Positions 7,733-16,037 of a DNA stretch of 64,000 nucleotides are shown piece by piece (the stretch's first letter is position 1; the number at the start of each line of letters is the position of its first letter). The notes under the pieces are model-generated. The model was given only the letters and a program-made list of their open reading frames with translations. It was not told the origin of the DNA and did not search any database. The position numbers and the translations under genes were made by a program. Origin of the DNA: Planctomycetota bacterium (lineage in GTDB: Bacteria; Planctomycetota; UBA8742; UBA2392); the NCBI GenBank assembly GCA_020638635.1, contig JACKIE010000005.1, positions 1 to 64,000 on the forward strand, given 5' to 3'.

Positions 7733-8539
7733 GTGACAGGCCTACTCTACTTCCGAACGCGGCACTACGACCCGACGTGCGGCCGATTCGTCAGCAGGGA
7801 CTCTGCGAGCGATCCTGCATACAACTTGTATTCGTATACAGGGAATTCGCCGGCCAGTTATACGGACCCGCACGGAACTGGCCTGTTTTCTGATCTGTTG
7901 AAGCCGTTCAGACGCGTCTTCAGGCTACTGGCTGAGATTGGAATGGACATACTAAGTCTCCTCGCTGGCGGAACGAACAGCCGTCGCCTTGCCACTGGGA
8001 CGGTTAGCGAATGGCGGCAGCCAAACGGTTCGCACGCGTGGGAGATACACTGGTATCTGACCGCCGGCTGGTTCACCAGATTCCAAAGGAGACAGAATTG
8101 GGTGATCCAGCGGATACATATGTTCCACCCCGTCGGCACTACTAACTGCGCAACGCCGCCCCAAACAGGGGGATTCTTCGAAATGCACTATCTCGAGGCA
8201 TGGGAGGTTCACTTTCTCGCAGGAGTGTTCCCCTTTGTGACGACCAACGACATTTGGGACAATGTTGGTGGCTATCCCGGCATGCGGGGTGAGTTTCGAC
8301 AGATCGGAGATGCGATCTGGGTCGGGCGGAAGTGGTCTGTTAGCCACTGGCCACGTGGAGGCGCGACTGACCTTGCAGGCAATGGTGCGGCACCTTGGCA
8401 GCGGGGCGTGTGGCTTGAGAGCGCCGACCCAGGCGTTCAGCAGATGTATACGGCTGAGAACATGATTGTCTGGCGCTGGCGGTTCCGAAGCAATGTGGTC
8501 GACAGATATAGGAATTACAAATTTAACAACTGCCCGTAG
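7733..8539 (+). CDS. Orphan Rhs repeat-associated core end with unknown C-terminal tip
   Basis: 268 residues from a GTG start. Residues 1-49 match the end of the Rhs-associated core: GLLYFRTRHYDPTCGRFVSRD, then NLYSYTGNSPASYTDPHGTG (consensus YY..RYYDP..GRF.S.D and DP.G). The remaining 220 residues form a Trp-rich tip I do not recognise as a named toxin. The large beta-cage repeats of a full Rhs protein are absent, so this is an orphan tip or a broken gene, possibly silent. Base composition is clearly lower in GC than neighbouring genes, consistent with transfer. The next gene encodes a surface protein and is not an obvious immunity gene. Confidence 0.65.
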   Translation: MTGLLYFRTRHYDPTCGRFVSRDSASDPAYNLYSYTGNSPASYTDPHGTGLFSDLLKPFRRVFRLLAEIGMDILSLLAGGTNSRRLATGTVSEWRQPNGSHAWEIHWYLTAGWFTRFQRRQNWVIQRIHMFHPVGTTNCATPPQTGGFFEMHYLEAWEVHFLAGVFPFVTTNDIWDNVGGYPGMRGEFRQIGDAIWVGRKWSVSHWPRGGATDLAGNGAAPWQRGVWLESADPGVQQMYTAENMIVWRWRFRSNVVDRYRNYKFNNCP

Positions 8540-8582
8540 CTAGTGGGGAAAGTGAATCTCGCCAAAGGCATTGAGGCCAGAT

Positions 8583-9524
8583 ATGAAAAAGTTACCCATG
8601 CTATGCGTGATGGTCGTGGCGTTTACGGGGATTGGCGGCTCCGCCCTTTGGGGCCAGGTATTGGACTTGCAGAAGTCGCCAATTTCACAGAATCCACAGT
8701 ACTTGCAGTCAGGAACCGCATTCGATCACCCCATGTGTGCATTTCGAGCGCAGGCCACAGGGGGCGATGTCACGCTCTACGGTTTGCGGCTAACGGTCGC
8801 GGGGTCGGGCAGTTTCACTTCAGATGTCTCCTCAATGTCAATCTGGCTGGACGACGGCGATGGTGCCTACAGCGCTTCGAGTGATCAGTCGCTTTGGTCT
8901 GGCACAGCAGCCAGCCCCACCATTGACATAACATTTCCATCGGCACTAACCATTGCCAATACTAACGCCGAAGACTTGTGGATCGTTGCATCCTTTGTTA
9001 GCGGCGCCGGGTCTTCGCTTGGCAAGAGCTATCAGGTAAGTGTGGCGTCCGCTGCTGATGTGTCTGTGGATGCAGCTTCAACTGTGAATCTCGGCAGTCC
9101 CGCGCCGCAGTCAGCGACAGTTACACTAATCTACTTCGAGGTGACGAGCGTTATCAACAATGCAAACACCTATATGTCGATCACGGGTAGTGGCTTCACA
9201 CCGCCGGTGAAGGTGTTCGTCGGCGGTGTTCAAATCCAGGGCACTATCCAGGTAAATGCTGCCCAGACTGAAATACTCTTGTACTATGTGGCCCCAAACC
9301 CAGTTCCGGCCGGCAAAGACGTAGAAATAGAAACAGCATCTCTCGGTCTAATGAACACGGGATTCTGGTACCAGTTCAATCAAGTTGTTGGAAGAGAGCG
9401 CACCACGCCAGCCGGTGCCTGTGCCGCGGCCAACGCAGCCCCTCTTTGGCCGATGGTAATACTTCTATTGGGACTTTCGTACATTGCACTGCGGGCCAGC
9501 CATATGAGACGGCGTTCAAACTGA
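8583..9524 (+). CDS. Secreted IPT/TIG-like surface protein with Cys-containing C-terminal sorting signal
   Basis: 313 residues. The signal peptide is MKKLPMLCVMVVAFTGIGGSALWGQ. A central region (about 30-170) is beta-rich, with SMSIWLDDGDG and polar repeats typical of extracellular proteins. An IPT/TIG-like domain follows at about 177-265 (VTSVINNANTYMSITGSGF, VKVFVGG). The C-terminus has Cys280, a hydrophobic stretch (about 287-303) and a basic end SHMRRRSN, the layout of MYXO-CTERM-type sorting signals. A similar tail ends the protein at 41981-42709. The ATG at 8583 fits the signal peptide better than the TTG four codons upstream. GC is low like the Rhs fragment before it. Function unknown. 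Confidence 0.65.
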   Translation: MKKLPMLCVMVVAFTGIGGSALWGQVLDLQKSPISQNPQYLQSGTAFDHPMCAFRAQATGGDVTLYGLRLTVAGSGSFTSDVSSMSIWLDDGDGAYSASSDQSLWSGTAASPTIDITFPSALTIANTNAEDLWIVASFVSGAGSSLGKSYQVSVASAADVSVDAASTVNLGSPAPQSATVTLIYFEVTSVINNANTYMSITGSGFTPPVKVFVGGVQIQGTIQVNAAQTEILLYYVAPNPVPAGKDVEIETASLGLMNTGFWYQFNQVVGRERTTPAGACAAANAAPLWPMVILLLGLSYIALRASHMRRRSN

Positions 9525-10020
9525 TCGGCATGGATACGGCAGGCTGACGTTTGGATCGCGCTATCTGAAGGCCATCTTGGCCGAAGAAGGTTCGGGTGCC
9601 ACACTCTGGATGAGGACCGACCCGTGCGCTGTTTCCGAATACTTGTGTTGACTGCGCTTTCGGAAACTAAAAAGGGGTCAGGCTCCTTATTCTTGTGCAT
9701 TTTCGGATCAGTAGGACGTCGGGCTCTGTTTTACGTGGCGCTGGTGCGCCCCGTAAAATGGTGCCTGACCCCGGGGAACGCCGGATTCGGAAAAGGTGTC
9801 AGACCCGGAACTGTGCCCGTGGGGCGGGCTTCCAGCCTGCCTGGGCAGACAGGATGTCTGCCCCACGGCGGGGGACACGCGGCGGCGTGTCCCTACATGG
9901 CAGCGGGGACACGCGGCGGCGTGTCCCTACGGCGCCCTGCAAAATACCGGGATCCACACGGGGTCTTGGCCTGATCTCAACACTTGCGCGCTATCTTCCT
10001 GACACACTTGGCAGCGCGGG
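9525..10020. repeat. Gene-free 500-bp repeat cluster
   Basis: No credible gene. (a) GGGGTCAGGCTCC (9674-9686) and GGTGCCTGACCCC (9760-9772) bracket an inner inverted repeat of TTTTACG/CGTAAAA with GGCGC/GCGCC (about 9729-9758). (b) Arms CCGTGGGGC and GCCCCACGG (about 9819-9867) enclose a GCAGAC/GTCTGC hairpin. (c) Two direct copies of a 26-bp palindrome, GGGGACACGC / GCGTGTCCC followed by TAC, occupy 9871-9896 and 9905-9930. A sequence at about 9784, TTCGGAAAAGGTGTCAG, also occurs near 5035. Confidence 0.8.
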
Positions 10021-10881
10021 ATGATGTTGGACGAGCCTGACAAACCTCAGAAACTTCAATTCCGCACGGTCTGGATTTCCGACCTGCACCTGGGCTCGCG
10101 CTTCTGCCGGGCCGAGCGCCTGCTGCACTTCCTGAAGTCGATCCAGTGCGACTACCTCTACCTGGTCGGCGACATCATCGACATCTGGGCCCTCAAGCGC
10201 AAATGGCACTGGCCCAAGTTGCACAGCGACGTGGTCCGGCGCATCCTGAAATCCGACCACAAGGGCACGCGCGTCGTCTTCGTGCCCGGCAACCACGACG
10301 AGCTGTTCCGCAGCTACAACCGCCTGGTGTTCGGCGGCGTCGAGATCAACAACGAGCCCATCCACGAAACGGCCGACGGCCGCAAGGTCGTGATCCTGCA
10401 CGGCGACATTTTCGACGCCGTGGTGGCGAACCACCGGCTGATCACCTTCATCGGCGACTGGCTGTACGACGTGCTGCTGCGCGTGAACATCTGGTTCAAC
10501 GCCCTGCGGCGCTGGTGCGGTTTCGGCCACTGGTCACTCAGCAGCTACATCAAGCACCGCGTCAAGAAGGTCATCAGCTTCATCGGCAGCTACGAAGAGG
10601 CCGTGGTGCGCTACGCCCACCAGAAGAACGTCGACATGGTCGTGTGCGGCCACATCCATCACCCCGAAGTGCGGGAGATGGGCGACGTGCTGTACTGCAA
10701 CTGCGGCGACTGGGTTGAGAACTGCAGCGCGATCGTCGAGCACCACGACGGCCGTATCGAAATGCTGCGATTCGGCTTCGAAGGTGAGCTGGACAGCGAG
10801 GGCACGCAGCGGGTGGCCGAGCCCGAGTCATCCCGCCGCCGCGCGGCCCGCGAGCCTGAGGAAGCACTGGCTGCGCGATAA
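10021..10881 (+). CDS. LpxH-like UDP-2,3-diacylglucosamine diphosphatase family metallophosphoesterase
   Basis: 286 residues. Calcineurin-like metal-binding motifs in order are SDLHLGS (about 20), VGDIID (about 50), PGNHDE (about 90), ILHGD (about 127) and CGHIHHPE (about 208-215). This set and the GNHDELFRSYNRLVFGG region fit the LpxH/YbbF-type UDP-2,3-diacylglucosamine hydrolase group, which removes UMP in lipid A synthesis; lpxB elsewhere in the window supports an active lipid A pathway. A roughly 40-residue acidic/basic tail after about 245 is unusual. Related phosphatases of unknown substrate cannot be excluded. Two palindromes follow the stop. Confidence 0.75.
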   Translation: MMLDEPDKPQKLQFRTVWISDLHLGSRFCRAERLLHFLKSIQCDYLYLVGDIIDIWALKRKWHWPKLHSDVVRRILKSDHKGTRVVFVPGNHDELFRSYNRLVFGGVEINNEPIHETADGRKVVILHGDIFDAVVANHRLITFIGDWLYDVLLRVNIWFNALRRWCGFGHWSLSSYIKHRVKKVISFIGSYEEAVVRYAHQKNVDMVVCGHIHHPEVREMGDVLYCNCGDWVENCSAIVEHHDGRIEMLRFGFEGELDSEGTQRVAEPESSRRRAAREPEEALAAR

Positions 10882-10882
10882 A

Positions 10883-10909
10883 GGGACAGGCACCTTTGGT
10901 GCCTGTCCC
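10883..10909. repeat. Intergenic palindrome, GGGACAGGCACC family
   Basis: Arms GGGACAGGCACC/GGTGCCTGTCCC with centre TTT, two bases after the phosphoesterase stop codon. It could double as a terminator. Confidence 0.9.
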
Positions 10910-10961
10910 TCTTTGTCTGCACACTCATTGCGGAATGCTTGCGCGGGCACGGACGCCTAAA

Positions 10962-10990
10962 GGGGACAGTCACCGAAGGTGACTGTCCCC
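10962..10990. repeat. Intergenic palindrome, GGGGACAGTCACC family
   Basis: Arms GGGGACAGTCACC/GGTGACTGTCCCC with centre GAA, followed by GGTTGTG as at the copy at 3172. It sits 50 bases before the lipase start. Confidence 0.9.
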
Positions 10991-11039
10991 GGTTGTGCGC
11001 TCGTGCATTCCGTCCCGATCCGGCTATACCGGTACGGGC

Positions 11040-11915
11040 ATGGCGAAACGCGGGCAAGCGGCGCGGCAGCAGTCCAAACGTTACTTCGACCCGGAGTTCG
11101 CGGCCGGGCTGGTTCTGCGTCGCTGGCAGGCGCCGCGGCCGGGCGTGTTCAGCGCGCGCAACGCCTGGAACCTGATGCTGGCTTCCTACGTCGCCTACGC
11201 GTTCCGTGACACCGCCACACGCGAGCTGAAGCGCCTGGGGCTGCTGGGCCCGCGCGGCGGCCTGGTCTGGAGCGAGCGCAAGAACGACGCCGCTTTCGTG
11301 GTGAGCAACGGGCGCCACGCGGTGATTGCGGCCCGCGGCTCCGACGAGCTGCGCGACTGGCTGGATAACCTGAATGTCAGCCTTGACCGCGACGCCATGG
11401 GCAAGGTGCACGGCGGCACACGCGAAGCGCTGGCGCGCGTGTGGGAAGGAATCGCCGGGCCGGGCCTGGAGCTGGCAAAGGGCGCAAAGCACTTGTGGCT
11501 CACCGGCCACAGCCGCGGCGCGCTGATGGCGACGGTGATGGCCGCGCGCCTGTCCGAGCGCGGCGTTGCCATCGACGGGCTGTACACCTTCGGTTCGCCC
11601 CGCATCGGCGACGCCGGGTTCTGTGCGACCCTGCAAGCGGCGCTGAAAGGCCGCATCCATCGCGTGAAGTCGGCGGACGACTGGATGGGCGAGATGCCGC
11701 CCAATCCGCCCTACAAACACGAGCATGTCGGGCTGCTGACGGAGCTGGATGACCGGTCCGAGGAATCCGCGCCCGGCACACCCAGCCAGCAGGCAAGCCG
11801 TCTGCGGCAGTTGCTGCAGCAGTCATACACGCGGCTGCGCGACGGCATCCTGAGCCGCCACATGCCGCGCAGTTACATCGAAGGGCTCGAAAGGCTGATT
11901 CGCGGGCGGAAGTAG
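11040..11915 (+). CDS. Class 3 lipase-like alpha/beta hydrolase
   Basis: 291 residues, no signal peptide. Lipase_3 features are the oxyanion-region AARGSDELRDWLDNL (about 98-112), the nucleophile elbow LTGHSRGALMAT (Ser near 160), YTFGSPRIGD, then DDWMGEMPP and YKHEHVG with the likely catalytic Asp and His. A roughly 80-residue C-terminal helical tail follows the catalytic core. The ATG is preceded by GTACGGGC, a weak ribosome site. It likely hydrolyses acylglycerols or other esters in the cytoplasm; no substrate is implied by neighbours. It converges on the diguanylate cyclase gene with a gap of only seven bases. Confidence 0.85.
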   Translation: MAKRGQAARQQSKRYFDPEFAAGLVLRRWQAPRPGVFSARNAWNLMLASYVAYAFRDTATRELKRLGLLGPRGGLVWSERKNDAAFVVSNGRHAVIAARGSDELRDWLDNLNVSLDRDAMGKVHGGTREALARVWEGIAGPGLELAKGAKHLWLTGHSRGALMATVMAARLSERGVAIDGLYTFGSPRIGDAGFCATLQAALKGRIHRVKSADDWMGEMPPNPPYKHEHVGLLTELDDRSEESAPGTPSQQASRLRQLLQQSYTRLRDGILSRHMPRSYIEGLERLIRGRK

Positions 11916-11922
11916 CGCCGCT

Positions 11923-12813
11923 TCAGGCGCTTTTCACCGGCTGGCGCAGCGTGTCGGTGGGCTTGACCATCACGATGCGGCTTTTACCCGTGCGCTTGGC
12001 GCGGTACATCGTGTCATCGGCGCTGCGCACCACTTCGCGCGCGTCCTGGGGCGGCGTGTCGTACCACACCACGCCGGCCGAGGCGCTGAGACTGCTGCCG
12101 GGGTAGCGTTCACCCAGGTCGTGGACGGCATCCAGGATGCGCTGCGCGATGGCGCGCGCTTCGCGCGGATCGGTCTGCCACAGCAGCGCCGCGAACTCGT
12201 CGCCGCCCAGGCGCGCGGGCACGTCGCCGCCGCGCAGGTAGCGGCGCAGGATCACCGCCACGCGGGTCAGCACGTCGTCCCCGGCCGAGTGGCCGTAAAG
12301 GTCGTTGACGAGCTTGAAGTTGTCGAGGTCGAGGTACATCAGGCAAAGCGGCTTGCGCAAGCGGCGGCAGCGGGCGATCTCGGGCTCGAGGCGCTCGCGG
12401 AACTCGCGCAGGTTGGGCAGCTCGGTGAGGGCGTCGGTGTGGGAGGCCTGGGACTCGCGCTCGAGCAGCACGCGGATGCGCGCGGCGGCGTGCAGTGAAT
12501 CATCGCGCTGGCGGCGCAGCGCGACGATGATCAGGCCCACGAACAGCAGCAGGGTGAAGGTGGTGGCGTCGTGCCACACCAGCGAGAAGCCGTTCAGGTC
12601 CGCGACATGGTTGGCGTCGGCCATGGCGTAGGCCATGGCGCATGCCATGCTGATGAAAACGGTCGCCCAGGTGCCGGCAAACCACGCCACGAACACCACG
12701 GGCAGCAGGTAGAACAGCACGCTGCGATACTGGTTGGTGGTGGAAAAATCCAGCCAGCCCACCGCGGCAACGGCGAACAGGGCCAACGTGATGTTTGCGA
12801 TGCGCTCTCTCAT
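11923..12813 (-). CDS. Membrane diguanylate cyclase (GGDEF)
   Basis: 296 residues. Three or four transmembrane segments (about 5-110) lead into a short linker and a complete GGDEF domain (about 130-285). The catalytic motif RLGGDEF is intact near residue 202. An RxxD inhibitory site (RGGD) sits exactly five residues before it, so product feedback inhibition by c-di-GMP is expected. It makes c-di-GMP from two GTP. The start MRERIANITLALF was chosen because the first membrane helix follows directly and AGGCGG lies upstream. There is no EAL or PAS domain, and the membrane sensor region matches no family I recognise. Confidence 0.93.
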   Translation of the reverse strand: MRERIANITLALFAVAAVGWLDFSTTNQYRSVLFYLLPVVFVAWFAGTWATVFISMACAMAYAMADANHVADLNGFSLVWHDATTFTLLLFVGLIIVALRRQRDDSLHAAARIRVLLERESQASHTDALTELPNLREFRERLEPEIARCRRLRKPLCLMYLDLDNFKLVNDLYGHSAGDDVLTRVAVILRRYLRGGDVPARLGGDEFAALLWQTDPREARAIAQRILDAVHDLGERYPGSSLSASAGVVWYDTPPQDAREVVRSADDTMYRAKRTGKSRIVMVKPTDTLRQPVKSA

Positions 12814-12931
12814 AAGCCGCCTGTGAATAACGTAACACACAGGTGCGCGGCTTGCGTCCGTGGCGGGTCTGTCACTTTTTAAACAGTGCTTGGAGGGCCG
12901 GATTGCCTCGCGCACTTGTTGCGCGGAACGG

Positions 12932-13369
12932 TCAGGACTTCTCGGCGTTGGTCTTCAGCAGGTCGCGGATCTCCGTCAGCAGTTCCTGGTCCTTCGTCGG
13001 TTTGGCAGGCGCGGCTTCCTGTTTCTTCTTCAGCTTGTTGATTGCCTTGACGACCAGGAACAGCGCGAACGCCACGATCGTGAAACTGATCAGCGCGTTG
13101 ATGAACAGCCCCGCGTTGATGGTGACCGCGCCCGCGTCCTGCGCCGCCTTCAGACTGGCGTAGGGGCCGGTCACCTTGCCGTCCTTGAGGATCACGAACA
13201 GGTTGCTGAAGTCCACGTTGCCCAGCAGGTAGCCGATCGGCGGCGTGATGATGTCCTTCACCAGCGACTGCACGATGGCCGTGAACGCTGCGCCGATCAC
13301 GATGCCGACTGCCATGTCCACCACGTTGCCTTTCACGGCGAAGTCACGAAACTCCTTGATGATCCCCAT
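12932..13369 (-). CDS. mscL: Large-conductance mechanosensitive channel MscL
   Basis: 145 residues, typical MscL length. The N-terminus [29 protein letters not shown] is the pore-lining first helix. The sequence [14 protein letters not shown], the periplasmic loop, the second helix (about 88-112) and the C-terminal Lys-rich bundle with [10 protein letters not shown] follow. The homopentameric channel opens on membrane tension to release solutes during hypo-osmotic shock. The ATG was chosen by family N-terminus. It lies about 120 bases downstream of, and reads toward, the cyclase start on the same strand. Confidence 0.97.
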   Translation of the reverse strand: MGIIKEFRDFAVKGNVVDMAVGIVIGAAFTAIVQSLVKDIITPPIGYLLGNVDFSNLFVILKDGKVTGPYASLKAAQDAGAVTINAGLFINALISFTIVAFALFLVVKAINKLKKKQEAAPAKPTKDQELLTEIRDLLKTNAEKS

Positions 13370-13497
13370 GGGATACGCTCCTGTTCCAGTATGGCGCCAG
13401 TAACGCAGCAGAGTATGGATGCGATCCCGGAAAATGAAATCTGAATCGCACGTGCCGCGTTTCAACGGCGAACCGCAAGTCAGGAGTGCACACCCGC

Positions 13498-13968
13498 ATG
13501 GTCTGGATACCAGGTTTCGGCAAGTATTCGCCCCGCTTGGGCAACCGCGTCGGCGACCCCGCGCCCGACTTCACGCTGGTTGACCAGGACGGCGGCGAGG
13601 TGACGCTGTCGGCTGAGCTCGGGCACAAGCCGGTAGTGCTGGTGTTTTACCCCATGGCTGGCTCGCCGGTGTGCACGCGCCAGATGTGCAGCCTGCGCGA
13701 AGGCTGGCCCGAGTTGATGAGCAAGGCCAAGGTGTTCGGCCTCAGCTACGACAGCGTCGAGGCCCTGCGCCGCTTCAAGGAAAACGAGCACCTGCCATTC
13801 CCGCTGCTCAGCGACCCGGACAAGGCCGTCGCGAAACTTTATGGCGTGGACGGGACCTTCGCGGCCGCGCGGGTCACGTTCGTGATCGGGATCGGCGGCC
13901 AGATCCAGGCGGTGATCGAAAACGTGAAAGCCGGCGACCACGCGAAGCAAGTGCTGGACGCGCTGTAG
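13498..13968 (+). CDS. Peroxiredoxin, Bcp/PrxQ type
   Basis: 156 residues with a thioredoxin fold of the AhpC-TSA family: [20 protein letters not shown], then [22 protein letters not shown]. The peroxidatic Cys59 and resolving Cys64 are five residues apart, the atypical 2-Cys PrxQ/Bcp pattern. It reduces hydroperoxides using thioredoxin. The ATG is about 11 bases after CAGGAG; a GTG at 13486 is an alternative start. It is divergent from mscL. A palindrome about 26 bases after the stop may terminate the transcript. Confidence 0.93.
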   Translation: MVWIPGFGKYSPRLGNRVGDPAPDFTLVDQDGGEVTLSAELGHKPVVLVFYPMAGSPVCTRQMCSLREGWPELMSKAKVFGLSYDSVEALRRFKENEHLPFPLLSDPDKAVAKLYGVDGTFAAARVTFVIGIGGQIQAVIENVKAGDHAKQVLDAL

Positions 13969-13994
13969 GCAACGGAGGCACGGAACGCTGAAAT

Positions 13995-14021
13995 GGGACA
14001 GGCACTCGCGGTGCCCGTCCC
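13995..14021. repeat. Intergenic palindrome, diverged GGGACAGGCAC copy
   Basis: Arms GGGACAGGCAC/GTGCCCGTCCC around TCGCG with one mismatch. The flanks AACGCTGAAA and AGGTTGTGG match those of the copy at 3172. It lies between the convergent peroxiredoxin and typA genes. Confidence 0.85.
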
Positions 14022-14035
14022 AGGTTGTGGCCGGA

Positions 14036-15856
14036 TCAGCTTACGGCGGCGGCCTTCTTGGCGCGCTTGCGGGCGTTTTCGTCCAGCTCGCGCTTGCGGA
14101 TGCGGTAGGCCCTGGGCGTCACCTCGACCAGCTCGTCGGGCTCGATCCACTCCATGGCTTCCTCGAGGCTCAGGTCGCGGCGCGTCTTGAGGCGCGTGAA
14201 ACTTTCCTTGGTGCTGCTGCGGATGTTGGTCAGGTGCTTGGTGCGGCACACGTTGGCCACGATGTCGCCCTCGCGGCAGTTCTCGCCGACCACCTGCCCG
14301 GCGTACACCGGGTCCGTGGGCCCCACGAAGAAATCACCGCGGTCATTCAGGTTGTCCAGCGCATAGCTCGTTACCTGGCCGTTGTCCATGTTGATGATCG
14401 AGCCCCGCGCCCGGCGCGCAATCTCGCCGGCCATGCGCTTGTACTCGCGGAACCTGTGGCTGAAGATCGCCTCGCCCTGGGTTGCCGTCAGAATGCGCGT
14501 GCGCATGCCGATCAGCCCGCGCGAGGGCACCTCGAAGTGGATCACCGTGCGCTCGCCGTGGTTCTCCATGTGCGTAAGCTGCCCCGCCCTTGAGCCCAGC
14601 AGCTCGATCACCTTGCCAGCATGCGCCTGCGGCACGTCGATCACCGCGTCTTCCCAGGGTTCTTCCTTGTGGCCGTCCACCTCGTGGATGATCACCTCGG
14701 GCGCGCCGATCGCGAACTCGTAGCCCTCGCGGCGCATGTTTTCGACGAGAATGCCGAGGTGCAGCGTGCCGCGCCCCATCACCTTGAAGCTGTCGGCCGC
14801 GTCGCCGGTGTTGACCCGCAACGCTACGTCGGCCTCGGCGGCGCGCTCGAGGCGGTCGCGCACCTGGCGGCTGGTGACGAACTCGCCTTCCTTGCCGGCG
14901 AAGGGAGAGTCGTTGACGCGGAATTCCATGGTGATGGTGGGCTCGTCGATCGGCACCGGGGGCAAGGCCTCCGGGTGCTCGATGTGCGCGACGGTGTCGC
15001 CGATGTCGATGTCTTCCAGCCCCACGATTGCCACGATGTCGCCGGCGCTTACCTGCTCGACGTCCACGCGTTTCAGGCCGTCGAACACCTGCACCTGCTT
15101 GGCCTGGGCCTTGTGGACGGTGCCCTCGCGCTTGACCACCGCCACCTGGTCGCGCGCTGTCAGGGTGCCGCGCATGATGCGCCCGATGCCCACGCGGCCT
15201 ACGAACTGGTCGAACAGGAAATTGGTGATCTGCACCTGGAACGGCTTGTCGGGCTGCACCTCCGGGCCGGGGATCTTGTCGATCATGGCGTCCATCAGCG
15301 GCACCAGGTTCTCGCCCCGCGTTGACGGGTCAAGGCTGGCCACGCGGTCGCGGCCGGAGGCATAGATTACCGGGAAATCCAGCTGCGCGTCGTCGGCGCC
15401 CAGGTCGATGAAAAGCTGGAACACCTCGTCCAGCACCTCCAGCGCGCGGGCGTCGGGGCGGTCGATCTTGTTCACCACCACAAGCGGCTTCAGGTGGTGG
15501 GCCAGCGCCTTGCGCAGCACGAACTTGGTCTGGGGCATGGGGCCCTCGGCCGCGTCCACCAGCAGGAAGCAGCCGTCGGCCATGCTCAGCACGCGCTCGA
15601 CCTCGCCGGCGAAGTCGGCGTGCCCGGGGGTGTCGATCAGGTTGACCTTCACGCCCTTCCACACGAACGAGACGTTCTTGGCCAGGATGGTGATGCCGCG
15701 CTCGCGCTCGAGCGGGTTGCTGTCCATGAACGCTTCCGCGTGCTCGGACTTGTGGCCGAAGAAGTTCGCGGCCTCCAGGAAGCCGTCCACAAGCGTGGTC
15801 TTACCGTGGTCAACGTGGGCTACGACTGCGATGTTGCGGATGTCTTCGCGACGCAT
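14036..15856 (-). CDS. typA: Ribosome-associated GTPase TypA/BipA
   Basis: 606 residues, the standard TypA size. The GTPase domain has G1 AHVDHGKTT, G3 DTPGHADF and G4 NKID near the N-terminus, the switch region NPLERERGITI, then EF-G-like domains II, III and V and the TypA-specific C-terminal domain (RGLIGMRTRILTATQGEAIF, ending in a Lys/Arg-rich tail). It binds 70S ribosomes and assists subunit assembly and stress adaptation. The gene contains one copy of the in-frame palindrome TTGACNNGTCAA (15322-15333), encoding Leu-Asp-Pro-Ser. Palindromic repeats flank both ends. Confidence 0.97.
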   Translation of the reverse strand: MRREDIRNIAVVAHVDHGKTTLVDGFLEAANFFGHKSEHAEAFMDSNPLERERGITILAKNVSFVWKGVKVNLIDTPGHADFAGEVERVLSMADGCFLLVDAAEGPMPQTKFVLRKALAHHLKPLVVVNKIDRPDARALEVLDEVFQLFIDLGADDAQLDFPVIYASGRDRVASLDPSTRGENLVPLMDAMIDKIPGPEVQPDKPFQVQITNFLFDQFVGRVGIGRIMRGTLTARDQVAVVKREGTVHKAQAKQVQVFDGLKRVDVEQVSAGDIVAIVGLEDIDIGDTVAHIEHPEALPPVPIDEPTITMEFRVNDSPFAGKEGEFVTSRQVRDRLERAAEADVALRVNTGDAADSFKVMGRGTLHLGILVENMRREGYEFAIGAPEVIIHEVDGHKEEPWEDAVIDVPQAHAGKVIELLGSRAGQLTHMENHGERTVIHFEVPSRGLIGMRTRILTATQGEAIFSHRFREYKRMAGEIARRARGSIINMDNGQVTSYALDNLNDRGDFFVGPTDPVYAGQVVGENCREGDIVANVCRTKHLTNIRSSTKESFTRLKTRRDLSLEEAMEWIEPDELVEVTPRAYRIRKRELDENARKRAKKAAAVS

Positions 15857-15933
15857 GGGTGTCCTGCCAAGAGGTGCGGTAGGGTAACGAAGCGGCGCGT
15901 GACCGCAATCCCGGGTCAGCCAAACAGCGCAGC

Positions 15934-16015
15934 GGGACAGGCACCTTCGTGCGGAACCTCCGACACTCCCGAGCCATCAACGCGAACGGGGACAGTCACC
16001 AGGGTGACTGTCCCC
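15934..16015. repeat. Half-copy and full copy of the intergenic palindromes
   Basis: A truncated GGGACAGGCACC copy (15934-15952, right arm decayed) is followed by GGGGACAGTCACC-A-GGTGACTGTCCCC-type arms (15988-16015). They lie between typA and the membrane protein gene. This shows copies in different states of decay side by side. Confidence 0.8.
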
Positions 16016-16037
16016 GAGACTCTTCGACTCTTGATCG

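Noticed and set aside
5030..9800. Shared TTCGGAAAAGGTGTCAG near 5035 and 9784
   Set aside because: Only about 17 bases shared; too short to assign to a specific element beyond a likely repeat remnant.
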